A DNA stretch of 64,000 bases from Sulfurospirillum diekertiae (GTDB lineage Bacteria; Campylobacterota; Campylobacteria; Campylobacterales; Sulfurospirillaceae): NCBI RefSeq assembly GCF_002309535.1, contig NZ_CP023275.1:1302001-1366000 (forward strand), written 5' to 3'. Under the pieces are notes generated by a model that was given only the letters and a program-made list of their open reading frames with translations, was not told where the DNA came from and made no database searches. This document shows, one piece after another, positions 18,295-27,964 of the stretch. The position numbers and the translations under genes were made by a program. Numbering within the stretch: position 1 is the first letter of the stretch; the number at the start of each line of letters is the position of its first letter.

Positions 18295-18501
18295 ATGCCT
18301 TATGTTAATATCAAAATCACCAAAGAGGGTGCAACAAAAGAGCAAAAAGAAGAGCTTATTGCAGGAGTCACGAACCTTTTGGTCAGTGTGCTTGGTAAAA
18401 ATCCAGCCACAACAGTTGTTACGATTGACGAAGTGGATATGGATAATTGGGGAATTGGTGGGCAACAGGTCAGCGAACTTCGCAAAAAGCCGAAGCCTTA
18501 A
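18295..18501 (+). CDS. 4-oxalocrotonate tautomerase family protein
   Basis: A 68-residue tautomerase-superfamily protein beginning Met-Pro, so that processing exposes the catalytic Pro-1 (PYVNIKITKEGATKEQKEEL). The beta-alpha-beta half and C-terminal strand (VVTIDEVDMDNWGIGG) are typical; hexamers form the active sites. No aromatic meta-cleavage genes are nearby, so its substrate is unknown. It starts 4 bases after the SulP gene. Confidence 0.88.
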   Translation: MPYVNIKITKEGATKEQKEELIAGVTNLLVSVLGKNPATTVVTIDEVDMDNWGIGGQQVSELRKKPKP

Positions 18502-18560
18502 ACTACTATTAAATGATTTATCGGTACAATCACGCAAATTATTAACGAAGGAAATGTGTA

Positions 18561-19238
18561 ATGGGCGAAATGTTTACATTTTTAGGTCTTATTAACCACA
18601 CTCATGACTTCATCTTTGTATCACATGTTCTATTAGTGGGTGTTATCAGTCTTGCCTTGGCAAAACTAGCAACTTCTAAAATGCAACTGGTACCAAGTGG
18701 TGTTCAAAATGTCATGGAAGCATATCTTGAGAGTGTCGTCTCTATGGGTAAAGACGTCATTGGAGAAGAATTGGCGCGTAAATATCTACCATTAGTAGCC
18801 ACTATTGGTTTGATGGTATTTATTGCAAACGTTATTGGTATTATTCCTGGTTTCGAATCACCTACCGGTAACCTCAATATGACTTTAGCACTTGCTTTGA
18901 TGGTGTTTGTCTATTATAATTACGAAGGTATCCGTGTAAACGGTGTTGTGCATTATTTTGCGCACTTTATGGGACCATTGAAAGTTTTAGCACCTTTGAT
19001 GTTTCCTATCGAAGTTGTTTCTCACTTTTCAAGAATTGTCTCTTTGACATTCCGACTTTTTGGTAATATTAAAGGTGATGATCTTTTCCTTGCAGTTGTC
19101 TTGATGCTTGCACCATGGATAGCACCACTTCCTGCATATGCGCTTTTAACATTTTCTGCATTTTTGCAGACATTTATTTTTATGATCTTAACATACGTTT
19201 ATCTTGCAGGTGCAGTTCTAATTAGTGAAGAGCACTAA
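18561..19238 (+). CDS. atpB: ATP synthase F0 subunit a
   Basis: The 225-residue proton channel subunit of the F-type ATP synthase. Conserved features: [10 protein letters not shown] near residue 97, the helix with the essential Arg ([18 protein letters not shown], about residues 154-171) and the C-terminal [19 protein letters not shown]. The other atp genes are not here; in Campylobacterota atpB commonly stands apart. Start ATG at 18561 with AAGGAAAT upstream. Confidence 0.96.
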   Translation: MGEMFTFLGLINHTHDFIFVSHVLLVGVISLALAKLATSKMQLVPSGVQNVMEAYLESVVSMGKDVIGEELARKYLPLVATIGLMVFIANVIGIIPGFESPTGNLNMTLALALMVFVYYNYEGIRVNGVVHYFAHFMGPLKVLAPLMFPIEVVSHFSRIVSLTFRLFGNIKGDDLFLAVVLMLAPWIAPLPAYALLTFSAFLQTFIFMILTYVYLAGAVLISEEH

Positions 19239-19264
19239 AAAGCCTTCTCTTGTTGCAACAACGA

Positions 19265-19531
19265 ATGCGTTTTGAAAAACTCCTCAGCCTATTGCAAGGT
19301 GCCTCTTGGGCTCTTGCAATCGCAGGCGGAGGTTATACTTTCCTCCTTTTCCTTCCTTTTGGTTTTATCATTGCTTCCATTATCGCGCTTTTTATCTTTC
19401 TTGCAGGTTGCTTTTTTGCCATTATATGTGAGATGGCACAGCTTCAGTTCGATAAACTAGATGAGCTTAAAAAGCAGACGCATCTTTTAGAAAAACTTTC
19501 TCTCAATGATCAAACACTATCTCATCACTGA
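19265..19531 (+). CDS. Small two-helix membrane protein downstream of atpB
   Basis: An 88-residue protein with two strongly hydrophobic helices (residues about 12-35 and 37-60: SWALAIAGGGYTFLLFLPFG, then IIASIIALFIFLAGCFFAII) and an acidic/basic tail. Function unknown; an integral membrane protein often follows atpB in this phylum. The start is uncertain: an ATG at 19265 or a TTG at 19250; neither has a good ribosome-binding site. Its end overlaps thiE by 26 bases. Confidence 0.7.
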   Translation: MRFEKLLSLLQGASWALAIAGGGYTFLLFLPFGFIIASIIALFIFLAGCFFAIICEMAQLQFDKLDELKKQTHLLEKLSLNDQTLSHH

Positions 19532-20063
19532 TCCTGCTTATTATACTTCCAACCCAGAAGAGGTTATTCAAAAACTTTTACATGTAAAGGCAAAATATCA
19601 GCCTGACTATATCTGTCTACGCGATAAAATAACGTCTGATTATGCCTTACTTGCCAGAGCTGTTGTGAAGAGTTCTCTTCAAGATGAAAAAACAAAGCTG
19701 TATTTACATACCGATTTTAGATTAGCACATGACTTAGGTTGTGATGGCGTGCATTTGCCTTCTAATGCGCTAGATGTTATTGAAAAAGCTAAAGCATTAG
19801 GTTTAGAAGTAATTGCTAGCACACATACGTTTGAAGAGGGGAAAAAAGCTGAAAAAAGAGGAGCGGATGCCATCACGTTTAGTCCAATTTTTGCGACGCC
19901 TAATAAGGGAAAACCGCTTGGTTTAGAGAAGTTAAAAGAAATAAATGATAGAATCAACATTAAATGTTTCGCGCTTGGTGGCATCATCAACATGGAGCAA
20001 GTGAAAGCTTGTGAAGAGGTTGGCGTGTACGGTTTTGCCTCAATTCGCTTTTTTTTAGATTAA
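19506..20063 (+). CDS. thiE: Thiamine phosphate synthase family protein (ThiE/TenI-like)
   Basis: A 185-residue TIM-barrel protein. It contains CLRDK (phosphate/pyrophosphate contact), LHTDFRLAHDLGCDGVHLP, and the family signature ADAITFSPIFATPNKGKPLG with FALGGI afterwards. ThiE couples HMP-PP with thiazole phosphate to thiamine phosphate; the related TenI aromatises the thiazole. At 185 residues it is shorter than typical ThiE (about 210), so TenI-type function is possible. A palindrome copy at 19577-19588 encodes Leu-His-Val-Lys near the N-terminus. Confidence 0.82.
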   Translation: MIKHYLITDPAYYTSNPEEVIQKLLHVKAKYQPDYICLRDKITSDYALLARAVVKSSLQDEKTKLYLHTDFRLAHDLGCDGVHLPSNALDVIEKAKALGLEVIASTHTFEEGKKAEKRGADAITFSPIFATPNKGKPLGLEKLKEINDRINIKCFALGGIINMEQVKACEEVGVYGFASIRFFLD

Positions 20064-20078
20064 TCCAAAGGGAAGTTA

Positions 20079-21509
20079 ATGAAATTTGAAGTCGTTATTG
20101 GACTAGAAGTTCATGCTCAATTAAACACTAAAACCAAGATTTTTTGCAGTTGCCCCACCAGTTTTGGCGACGAACCAAACACCAATGTGTGTGAAGTCTG
20201 CCTAGGCCTTCCTGGATCTTTACCTGTCTTAAATAAAGAAGCGGTGAAAAAAGCCATCGCACTTGGTACGGCTATCAATGCAACCATCAATCAAAAATCT
20301 ATTTTTAACCGTAAAAACTACTTCTATCCCGATCTTCCAAAAGGGTATCAAATCAGTCAATTTGAAATACCAATCGTAGAAGCGGGTGAAATTTATATTG
20401 ACTTTGAAGATGGTTCAACCAAACGTATTGGAGTAACTCGTGCGCACCTTGAAGAAGATGCAGGTAAGAACATCCATCATGGTAGTGTCTCTCATGTGGA
20501 TTTAAATCGCGCGGGTACGCCGCTTCTTGAGATCGTGAGTGAACCCGATATGAGAAGCTCTGAAGAGGCAATTTTGTACCTTAAAAAACTGCATGCCATT
20601 TTACGCTACCTCGACATTAGCGATGCCAATATGCAAGAAGGAAGCTTCCGTTGTGACGCTAACGTTTCCATTCGTCCTAAGGGCGATACTAAACTTTATA
20701 CCAGAGCTGAGATTAAGAACCTAAACTCATTTAAATTTATACAAAAAGCAATTGATTATGAAGTAGAACGTCAAAGTAATGCATGGGAAGATGGTGTATA
20801 TGAACGGGAAGTGGTTCAAGAAACGCGTCTTTATGATATTGATAAAGACGAAACACGCAGTATGCGTTCTAAAGAAGATAGCGCAGAGTATCGTTATTTC
20901 CCAGACCCAGACTTATTGCCAGTTTTGATTCCTGATGATATGCTTTCAGAATGTATCAAAATTCCAGAACTTCCCGATCAAAAGCGTGATCGTTTCCTTA
21001 AAGAGTATGGTATTAAAGAGTACGATGCCAATGTGATTACATCCAGTGTTGAAATGGCTCAATTTTATGAGACGATGATCCAAGAGGGTGCAGGAGCGAA
21101 GAACTCTGTAACATGGCTTACTGTAGAGCTTCTGGCACGTTTGAGTCATGGTCTAACCCTTGCAACTTCTCCTGTGGATGCACTAAAACTAGCCTCTATT
21201 GTTAAGCGTATTGAAGATGACACTATTAGCGGCAAAGCAGCAAAAGAGGTACTTGATTATTTAATGCAAAACAGTACCAATGTCGATGATGCCATTGAAA
21301 AGCTTGGACTGAAACAAGTGAGTGATGATGGTGCAATTTTGGCGATTATTGATGCCATTATCAGTGCCAATGCGGATAAGGTAGCAGAGTATAGAAGTGG
21401 TAAAGATAAACTTTTTGGTTTCTTTGTGGGGCAAACAATGAAAGAGAGCAAAGGGACTGCAAATCCTACAAAAGTGAATGAACTTTTAAAATCTAGACTT
21501 GATGTATAA
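20079..21509 (+). CDS. gatB: Aspartyl/glutamyl-tRNA(Asn/Gln) amidotransferase subunit B
   Basis: A 476-residue GatB, which with GatA and GatC converts misacylated Glu-tRNA(Gln)/Asp-tRNA(Asn). It starts [20 protein letters not shown], has the zinc-type CSCP...CEVCLGLPG pattern, the [15 protein letters not shown] signature, and a C-terminal YqeY-like tail ([17 protein letters not shown]). Full length, ATG at 20079 with AAAGGGAAG upstream. Confidence 0.97.
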   Translation: MKFEVVIGLEVHAQLNTKTKIFCSCPTSFGDEPNTNVCEVCLGLPGSLPVLNKEAVKKAIALGTAINATINQKSIFNRKNYFYPDLPKGYQISQFEIPIVEAGEIYIDFEDGSTKRIGVTRAHLEEDAGKNIHHGSVSHVDLNRAGTPLLEIVSEPDMRSSEEAILYLKKLHAILRYLDISDANMQEGSFRCDANVSIRPKGDTKLYTRAEIKNLNSFKFIQKAIDYEVERQSNAWEDGVYEREVVQETRLYDIDKDETRSMRSKEDSAEYRYFPDPDLLPVLIPDDMLSECIKIPELPDQKRDRFLKEYGIKEYDANVITSSVEMAQFYETMIQEGAGAKNSVTWLTVELLARLSHGLTLATSPVDALKLASIVKRIEDDTISGKAAKEVLDYLMQNSTNVDDAIEKLGLKQVSDDGAILAIIDAIISANADKVAEYRSGKDKLFGFFVGQTMKESKGTANPTKVNELLKSRLDV

Positions 21510-21521
21510 GCAGGTGTTGGC

Positions 21522-22409
21522 GTGAGCATAGCAGTTATTGGAGCCGGGAAATGGGGACAAGCACTTCAGTTTGCTCTCTCTCGCAATTTTACATGTAAGA
21601 TTACTTCACGTCAACACAAAACTATTGAAAATTTTGTAAGCCTTGAAGAAGCACTTGCCTGTCAATATCTTATTTTTGCACTTCCTGCACAAGTAGTTCG
21701 AGGTTGGTTGGAAACGCATTTTAATTTTAATGGTCAAAAGATTTTGGTTGCAGCTAAAGGAATTGAGCAGGGAAGCGGGGCATTTTTAAATGAAATTTTT
21801 GCTAATTTTGTTCCTGAAAATCATCTCAGCTTCCTCTCAGGTCCTTCCTTCGCAAGCGAAGTGATGCAAGGGCTTCCTACCGCTCTTGTCATCAACTCTA
21901 CTCATGAAATACTGGCTAAAGAGTTCGCTTCATTTTTTCCTTCATTTATCAAAACTTATACTTCGAAAGACGTTATTGGTGCAGAAGTGTGTGGTGCGTA
22001 TAAAAATGTTCTTGCCATTGCCAGCGGTATTTGTGACGGATTGAAGTTGGGTAACAACGCAAGGGCTAGCTTAATCGCACGAGGACTTGTCGAAATGCGC
22101 CGTTTTGGTAAGTATTTTGGAGCACAGGATGAAACTTTTTTAGGTTTAAGTGGAGCAGGGGATTTGTTTTTAACAGCCTCCAGTACACTCTCTCGTAATT
22201 ACCGTGTGGGTCTTTTTTTAGCGGAAGGTAAAAAACTTGAAGATATTTTGATCGCTCTTGGAGAAGTTGCCGAGGGTGTTTTCACATCGGAAGCCATTTT
22301 TGAGCTCTCCTCAAAACATACTATTTATACACCCATTGCACATGAAATAGCATTGATCCTCAAAGGCAAAGAACCTCGTATCAGTGTTAAAGATTTATTG
22401 GCTGATTGA
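21522..22409 (+). CDS. gpsA: NAD(P)H-dependent glycerol-3-phosphate dehydrogenase
   Basis: A 295-residue enzyme that reduces dihydroxyacetone phosphate to sn-glycerol-3-phosphate for phospholipid synthesis. Rossmann motif IAVIGAGKWGQALQFALS at the N-terminus; SGPSFASEV near residue 107; the catalytic Lys region GAYKNVLAIASGICDGL near 165; LSGAGDLFLT near 207. Somewhat shorter than E. coli GpsA, as usual in Campylobacterota. GTG start at 21522. Confidence 0.95.
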   Translation: MSIAVIGAGKWGQALQFALSRNFTCKITSRQHKTIENFVSLEEALACQYLIFALPAQVVRGWLETHFNFNGQKILVAAKGIEQGSGAFLNEIFANFVPENHLSFLSGPSFASEVMQGLPTALVINSTHEILAKEFASFFPSFIKTYTSKDVIGAEVCGAYKNVLAIASGICDGLKLGNNARASLIARGLVEMRRFGKYFGAQDETFLGLSGAGDLFLTASSTLSRNYRVGLFLAEGKKLEDILIALGEVAEGVFTSEAIFELSSKHTIYTPIAHEIALILKGKEPRISVKDLLAD

Positions 22410-23506
22410 TGATGTTTAAGCTTCTCCTCTCCTGCTTTTTCCTTTCGACACTCATGTACGCAAAAGCACCTTCGTTAGAAGAGATGATTGCTCAGATGAT
22501 TGTGATTGGTTTTGAAGGCACTAAAGAAGGCGATAAATGGGTGGATCAGATTGCAAAAGATATTAAACGCGAAAAAATTGGCGGTATTCTTTTAACCGAT
22601 AAAAATATCCAAAATCCATCACAACTTAAAAAACTCAATGATTATTTGAAAGCGGAAGCACCCAAAGGGTTGCCACTGATTGTTGCTGTCGAGCAAGAGG
22701 GCGGCGAAAGCAGTGTTTTAAGTACGAAAAAAGGATTTAATGAAATTCCTTCTGCTGCTAAGCTCTTCAAAACAAAAGATATCGCAGAAGCAGAAGAACT
22801 CTATAAAAAACTGAGCAGTGATCTTTCAAAAGCGGGTATCAATGTAGACTTTGCACCGGTTTTAGATCTTCAGTCCAAACGTGATAATCTTGATAGCCCT
22901 AAGGTACAACGTAGCTACTCTAGTTATGAGGAAATTGTGACAACCTATGCAATGCTTTTAATTAATGCTCTCCATACTGATGGTGTGACGCCTGTTGTCA
23001 AGTATTTTCCTACGGCGGGTGCTAATCTTTGGAATAATTTTTCCAGCGAAGAAGATATAACGAATACATGGCGCTTCGAGCAGTTAAAACCTTATTATGA
23101 TCTGATTGCTTTTGGGAAAATGGATGCTGTTTTGATGTCCCATGTGTTACAAAAAGAGATTGATCCTAAAAACCCTGTACTTTTTTCAAAATCTGCTATT
23201 CAAGGGTTACTGAGAGATAAAATGCACTTTGAGGGAGTCGTATTCGCTGATAATTTCCGCACAAGCTCTATTTCCAACAGTATTGATTTTAAACAGCGTA
23301 TTATTCGCAGTATTGATGCAGGCGTTGATATTTTAGTTATTCCTAACTATTTTTCTGAAAATGCGAGTACTCCTTTGACGATTCAAAAAATTATTACAGA
23401 TGCTATTAAAAGTGGTGAGTTAAGCGAAGAGCGTATAGCGCTTTCCTATGAGCGTATTAATCATTTCAAACAAAAACTATTAAAGAGAGGAAGCCATGTT
23501 AATTAA
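22409..23506 (+). CDS. Secreted glycoside hydrolase family 3-like protein (NagZ-related, divergent)
   Basis: A 365-residue protein with a Sec signal peptide (MMFKLLLSCFFLSTLMYAKA). It keeps the GH3 barrel: IGGILLTDKNIQNPSQL, then VAVEQEGG where beta-N-acetylglucosaminidases have DQEGG, and VDFAPVLDL. However, the KHFPGHGD loop that carries the catalytic His of NagZ reads VKYFPTAGAN here, so the acid/base residue appears lost. The aspartate region reads FADNFRT. It may be a changed or inactive hydrolase working in the periplasm. Translation is coupled to gpsA (TGATG). Confidence 0.78.
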   Translation: MMFKLLLSCFFLSTLMYAKAPSLEEMIAQMIVIGFEGTKEGDKWVDQIAKDIKREKIGGILLTDKNIQNPSQLKKLNDYLKAEAPKGLPLIVAVEQEGGESSVLSTKKGFNEIPSAAKLFKTKDIAEAEELYKKLSSDLSKAGINVDFAPVLDLQSKRDNLDSPKVQRSYSSYEEIVTTYAMLLINALHTDGVTPVVKYFPTAGANLWNNFSSEEDITNTWRFEQLKPYYDLIAFGKMDAVLMSHVLQKEIDPKNPVLFSKSAIQGLLRDKMHFEGVVFADNFRTSSISNSIDFKQRIIRSIDAGVDILVIPNYFSENASTPLTIQKIITDAIKSGELSEERIALSYERINHFKQKLLKRGSHVN

Positions 23507-24728
23507 AAATGCTTTAGTACACACGAATGAGGGACTTATTCCTAAAGATGTACTGATTAAAGAAGGTAAAATTGTTTCAATAGCACAGAATCTTGCCACT
23601 TCTTTAGATGATGAAGTCATTGATGCAAATGGGCTTTACTTACTTCCAGGACTCATTGATCTTAATGTACGTTTTGCAAACAGTACTCTTAATAAAGAAC
23701 ATATTGATAAACTCTCTTTTAGTTGCCTTAAAGGCGGTGTTACAACCGCAGTGGTCATGTCTGATTTTACACCACGGCTTGATAGTGCCACGCTTTTAGA
23801 ATTAGTTAAATTTAAAATTGACCAAGCCAAAATAAATCTTCATATGAGTGCTCCTTTGGCAGATGAAAATGAAGACCAGCTACATAATATAGCAACGCTT
23901 CTCAATAACGGTGCCGCAGCCATTTTGGCAGATTCACATCGTAATGCTAACCTTTTACGACGTGGTATGCAATATGCCATTATGAAAAAAAGACCTCTTT
24001 TTGTGCAATGCTATGAACCAAATCTTGATGATAATGGTTTAATGAATGATGGCTTTAGTGCTTCAAAAATGGGGCTTTCAGGTATTTCAAAAATCTCTGA
24101 AACTGCTGAAGTGGCTAAAGTTTCAGAAATGGCACATTCTTACGGTGCTAAAGTGGTGTTAAAATCACTTTCAACCAAACGTTCCTTAGAGATCGCCAAA
24201 GCGCATAAAGCACTTAAATCAGACCTTTATGCAGAGGTTTCAATTCATCATCTTGCCAAAAATGATACCAGTTGTGATGGCTTTAACACCTATGCTAAAT
24301 TGATGCCACCCCTTCGCGAAGAAGAGGAGCGCAAAGCTTTAGTGGGCGCGTTGAAAGAGGGAATGGTTGATATTTTAACATCAGCACACTCTCCCAAATC
24401 AATTCTCTATAAAGATGTAGCGTTTGAAGATGCGGCCTTTGGTATTGGTTCCATTGAAGAGTTCTTAACACTGGTATACACCTTTCTCGTTAAAAATGAA
24501 GTAATTGATTTAGGTGAGCTCATTCGTATTTGTTGTGTGAATCCTGCTCACGTGTTAGGCTTAGAGCATAAGGGTTCGATTCAAGAGGGGTTTGACGCTG
24601 ATTTAGTGCTGTTTGATCCTAAAGAGAGCTACGAGGTGACCAATAAACACTCACTCTATTTGGGTGATACGCTCTATGGAAAAGTGAAAAAAGTAATTGT
24701 CGGTGGAACATTACTGTTAAACCAGTAA
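23496..24728 (+). CDS. pyrC: Dihydroorotase-like protein lacking metal-binding histidines (PyrC/PyrX type)
   Basis: A 410-residue amidohydrolase-fold protein close to class I dihydroorotases (DVLIKEGKIVSIAQNL, LPGLIDLNVR, and C-terminal ADLVLFDP). In active enzymes PGxIDxHVHxR supplies two zinc ligands; here the stretch is PGLIDLNVRF, with Asn and Arg in their places. Catalytically dead homologues (PyrX) serve as scaffolds for aspartate transcarbamoylase in several bacteria, which is a reasonable role here. Overlaps the previous gene by 11 bases. Confidence 0.82.
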   Translation: MLIKNALVHTNEGLIPKDVLIKEGKIVSIAQNLATSLDDEVIDANGLYLLPGLIDLNVRFANSTLNKEHIDKLSFSCLKGGVTTAVVMSDFTPRLDSATLLELVKFKIDQAKINLHMSAPLADENEDQLHNIATLLNNGAAAILADSHRNANLLRRGMQYAIMKKRPLFVQCYEPNLDDNGLMNDGFSASKMGLSGISKISETAEVAKVSEMAHSYGAKVVLKSLSTKRSLEIAKAHKALKSDLYAEVSIHHLAKNDTSCDGFNTYAKLMPPLREEEERKALVGALKEGMVDILTSAHSPKSILYKDVAFEDAAFGIGSIEEFLTLVYTFLVKNEVIDLGELIRICCVNPAHVLGLEHKGSIQEGFDADLVLFDPKESYEVTNKHSLYLGDTLYGKVKKVIVGGTLLLNQ

Positions 24729-24747
24729 ATTCTATATTATGACTCAA

Positions 24748-25482
24748 TCAGTAAAATACCTTTGAAAGATAGAGCCCACACGCTGGAATCAGTGTTGTGG
24801 ACACTTTCATTTTCCGTTCTCGTTGGGCTATCACATCGTCTAATAAGAGTTCCTGCGTACACACTTTGAGTAAACTACCGCACATCATTCGTACTTGTGA
24901 ACGCAAAAAAGCATCTCCTAAAAAATAGATAATAATCAAATTTTTATACCGATAAGCACCTGCTTTAAAGATCGTACGTTCGTCTTTGGTTGTACCGCCA
25001 CCCAGTCTTTTAAAGTATTCGAAGTTATGAAATCCCACAAAAACTTGTGCATATTCATTGAGTTTTATCACATCAAGAGCTTTTACATGTAAAGCATAAT
25101 TGGCTAAAAATGGCTGATACGTACCATCGTAAAGTACGTAACGATAGAGTCTTTTTTTCGCATTAAAGCGGGCATGAAAGGACGTGTCAACGGGAGTGAT
25201 ACTTTGAATAAAAATATACGGAGCTAAAAAACCATTCAGATGCGATTGAAGTTTTTCAAGATCAGTCCAAAAAGCTGGAAGGTCTATATGCAGAACTTGA
25301 TGTGTTGCATGCACACCCGTATCGGTACGCCCACTTCCAACAACCGTGGCATTAATATTGACACGTCGAAGCGCACGGGTAATTGCTCCTGCAACGCTTT
25401 GGCATGCCTTGGTCTCATTCTTTTGAATTTGAAAGCCAACAAAAGCGCTTCCATCATAGCTGAGAGTGATTTTAACACGCAT
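24748..25482 (-). CDS. truA: tRNA pseudouridine(38-40) synthase TruA
   Basis: A 244-residue pseudouridine synthase that modifies the anticodon stem-loop of tRNAs. It starts RVKITLSYDGSAFVGFQIQ, has the catalytic Asp in GSGRTDTGVHATHQV (about residues 51-65), and LRSQVRMMCGSLL near the end. Reading converges on the dihydroorotase-like gene with 19 bases between. A palindrome copy at 25082-25093 encodes Leu-His-Val-Lys. Confidence 0.95.
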   Translation of the reverse strand: MRVKITLSYDGSAFVGFQIQKNETKACQSVAGAITRALRRVNINATVVGSGRTDTGVHATHQVLHIDLPAFWTDLEKLQSHLNGFLAPYIFIQSITPVDTSFHARFNAKKRLYRYVLYDGTYQPFLANYALHVKALDVIKLNEYAQVFVGFHNFEYFKRLGGGTTKDERTIFKAGAYRYKNLIIIYFLGDAFLRSQVRMMCGSLLKVCTQELLLDDVIAQRERKMKVSTTLIPACGLYLSKVFY

Positions 25483-25488
25483 AAGAGT

Positions 25489-26514
25489 TTAAAAGATGGC
25501 ACGAATGCGTTTTTGATATATGATGTAAGCAATGAAAAAAGTAAATACAAAAACAATAATCGGTGAAAATTGTGGTTGCCATGTTGAGACTAATGTTGTT
25601 AACAGAAGATATGTTGAGATTGTGACAAACATAGCAATGTAAATACCGCTTTTATTATAACGATAGGTCACAATACCAATGCTCAGTGCAATCAATGTTG
25701 AAGCAACAGGGAAGAGGGCTATGAGGAGGAAAAACGCAAGGTCATACGCACGTCTTTGGTCAACAAAAACACCACTCCAATACTCTTCAATACTCTGAAT
25801 TGCTCCAACAGGTGTTTTTGGATTAGAATTAAGATGCATCTCTTCAAAATTGATTTGTTGAATGGTGTCTTTTGAAAATTCAAAAACCTTACCTTTATCA
25901 AGATTCAGTCTCAAAATGCCTTTTTCATTATCGATCGCTGCTGTGGTAGCAACGATTAGTTTTTCATTTTCATTTTCCATAGGTGCTTGGTAGAGTGTAA
26001 CCCCACTGTAGAGTTTAGTGTCATCACTGTGTTCAATGTAAACGAGCCAATCAGCGAATTTTTGACCAAATTCATTGGCTTTGATATTAAATTTAGCTTC
26101 TGCTTTTTTGTATTCAATAAAATTGTTATTCAGTTGCTTTGAAATAGGAATCAGCACAAAAATATCCAGTAAAAGCACCAAGGAGAGCCCTGATGCAAGT
26201 GCTAAAAAGAGTTGCGCTATTTTTTTAGGATTGTAGCCAAGGGTAAAGAGTACAATGGTTTCATTCTCTTTTGAGAGATTAAAAAGGGTAATACACAGTG
26301 CGATAAAAAAAGTGATGGGAAGTGTGTAAACCATCGTTCTTGGTAAAAGGTAAATATAAAGCGTGCCAAGTTCCAAAAAATTCATCTTAATAATCGCAGT
26401 AAGCGCTGCAATCTTAATAAAGAAGACGACGGAAGTGATAAAAAATAGAATAAAAAATAGAGAGCTAAAGAGCTCACTGAAGTGTTTTAAAAGATAACGA
26501 CTGACTCTATTCAT
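25489..26514 (-). CDS. LptF/LptG family permease (YjgP/YjgQ)
   Basis: A 341-residue membrane protein with the LptF/LptG layout: three helices at about residues 10-120 (RYLLKHFSELFSSLFFILFF at the start), a periplasmic beta-jellyroll-like domain (about 140-250), and three helices at the C-terminus. LptF and LptG form the permease that extracts lipopolysaccharide or lipooligosaccharide from the inner membrane. I cannot tell F from G. It overlaps the prepilin peptidase gene by 8 bases and lies 6 bases before truA. Confidence 0.88.
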   Translation of the reverse strand: MNRVSRYLLKHFSELFSSLFFILFFITSVVFFIKIAALTAIIKMNFLELGTLYIYLLPRTMVYTLPITFFIALCITLFNLSKENETIVLFTLGYNPKKIAQLFLALASGLSLVLLLDIFVLIPISKQLNNNFIEYKKAEAKFNIKANEFGQKFADWLVYIEHSDDTKLYSGVTLYQAPMENENEKLIVATTAAIDNEKGILRLNLDKGKVFEFSKDTIQQINFEEMHLNSNPKTPVGAIQSIEEYWSGVFVDQRRAYDLAFFLLIALFPVASTLIALSIGIVTYRYNKSGIYIAMFVTISTYLLLTTLVSTWQPQFSPIIVFVFTFFIAYIIYQKRIRAIF

Positions 26515-27235
26515 AGATAAATTCCATTACATGTAAAATTGGTAGATCAAAAAACCACGTGATTAAAAGTCCTAAAGAAAGAAAAGGGATAAAAGGCAAT
26601 TCATACCCACGTTTACGTACGATAACAAAAGCGACAAGAGCAATTACGGCAGCTAGATAAATTGCCACAAGCCCAAGCTTAATACCAAGAAGTGCTCCTA
26701 TGATACCCGCGATAATACTATCTGCTTCACCCATGGCCTCTTTTTTTGTGAGGGCAGAAACGAGAAAGCGTAGAAGTGTAAATGCTCCCATCAATAAAAG
26801 TCCATTTTGAAATGATTGCAACGGTATTGCGGTACAAAAGGCAATCAAAAGTGCTGGTAAACTTAAGCTATCAGGAACGGCTTTATAGCGAAGATCAATA
26901 ATACTAAGCGCAAGTAAAAGTGCAAAGACAGAACCCACCAAAAGGGTTTGTGTAAGATTTCCTAAATGAACATAACAGAGTGCATACATTAGCGCTGAAC
27001 CAAGCTCAACGAGGGGATATTGCATAGAAATTGAACTTTTGCAAAAAGCACATTTTCCCCGTAGTGCGAACCATGAAGCAAGGGGGATGTTGTGATACCA
27101 TTTAAGCGGATGCAAACAGTGCGGACAGTGTGATGCAGGAAGTGAAATGCTCTCCCCTTTGGGCAAACGCAAAATGGCAACGTTAAGAAACGATCCAATG
27201 CAGAGTCCAAAAAGTGTGATTAAAATAACTTCCAT
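26507..27235 (-). CDS. pilD: Prepilin peptidase / leader peptidase (type IV prepilin family)
   Basis: A 242-residue membrane aspartyl protease that cleaves, and usually N-methylates, type IV pilin-like leaders. N-terminal domain with the zinc site CPHC...CAFC (about residues 36-66), then helices; catalytic aspartates in IIDLRYKAVPD and in GEADSI, where the usual GxGD is replaced by GEAD. No pilin genes are in this window. A palindrome copy near the 3' end (26527-26536) encodes Leu-His-Val-Met close to the C-terminus. Confidence 0.9.
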   Translation of the reverse strand: MEVILITLFGLCIGSFLNVAILRLPKGESISLPASHCPHCLHPLKWYHNIPLASWFALRGKCAFCKSSISMQYPLVELGSALMYALCYVHLGNLTQTLLVGSVFALLLALSIIDLRYKAVPDSLSLPALLIAFCTAIPLQSFQNGLLLMGAFTLLRFLVSALTKKEAMGEADSIIAGIIGALLGIKLGLVAIYLAAVIALVAFVIVRKRGYELPFIPFLSLGLLITWFFDLPILHVMEFIYE

Positions 27236-27241
27236 GCCTTA

Positions 27242-27964
27242 CTAGCCCTTTAAATCTAATACTATATCACTCAGATCAAAAAGAGGTGAAATCTCTTCTT
27301 GCAGAGTAATGTGTGTAATCATACCCAATTTAGGGCTCTCTTTTTGCAAATAATGGAAACTTTTTTCATACATGGTAGCTATATGAAGCTCTGTTGGGCT
27401 TAAAACTCCCCGTAAGGGTCCAAGATGATCCAATGCCATGTAAAACAAAAGTGTTCCATCGCCTTGAACTTGGAATTGCAACAAGACTTTTCTACCATCA
27501 TGAGACAAAGGAAGATGAATCGTAGCTTTTGAAAGGGCGAGTAGCATATAGCTTAACGTTTTAAACAGTGTTTTAGAGATGGAATCATCGCTCAGTTGCT
27601 TGAGTAAAAATGCTTTAAAATCACTGTACGAAAATGTTTTTGAGTCAAAAAAATGCTTATAATCAAGTGGTAAAAAATACTCATCCTTTTCAAACAGTTG
27701 AGGCTGTTTATAAAGCGCTGAGATGGTAAGAATACCCCCTTGTTTTTCTGAGAAGTTTGCCCAATATTTTTGTCCCTCTTTGAGGTTTTTACTGCTTTTT
27801 GTTGTCAGCTCTTTTCGTCCAAGTTTTAGACGATAACGTGTGGAATCGATCTGTTTCATCACTTCAATACTGACAGGTAAATTGGCATTAAAATTAATAC
27901 TTGAACTACTGGTATGACCGATGTCTGAGCCAAGACCCGCTAATTTTTGAAGTGTAGAGATCAT
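27242..27964 (-). CDS. Hypothetical protein upstream of pilD
   Basis: A 240-residue soluble protein I do not recognise. After a Ser/Asn-rich start it has a beta-rich section (SIEVMKQIDSTRYRLKLGRKEL, then EGQKYWANFS), a helical middle and a hydrophobic C-terminal section (VLLQFQVQGDGTLLFYMALD). This recalls the C-terminal domain of flagellar hook-length control proteins only vaguely, so I do not assign it. It overlaps coaBC by 4 bases and precedes pilD by 6, so it is in their operon. Confidence 0.7.
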   Translation of the reverse strand: MISTLQKLAGLGSDIGHTSSSSINFNANLPVSIEVMKQIDSTRYRLKLGRKELTTKSSKNLKEGQKYWANFSEKQGGILTISALYKQPQLFEKDEYFLPLDYKHFFDSKTFSYSDFKAFLLKQLSDDSISKTLFKTLSYMLLALSKATIHLPLSHDGRKVLLQFQVQGDGTLLFYMALDHLGPLRGVLSPTELHIATMYEKSFHYLQKESPKLGMITHITLQEEISPLFDLSDIVLDLKG

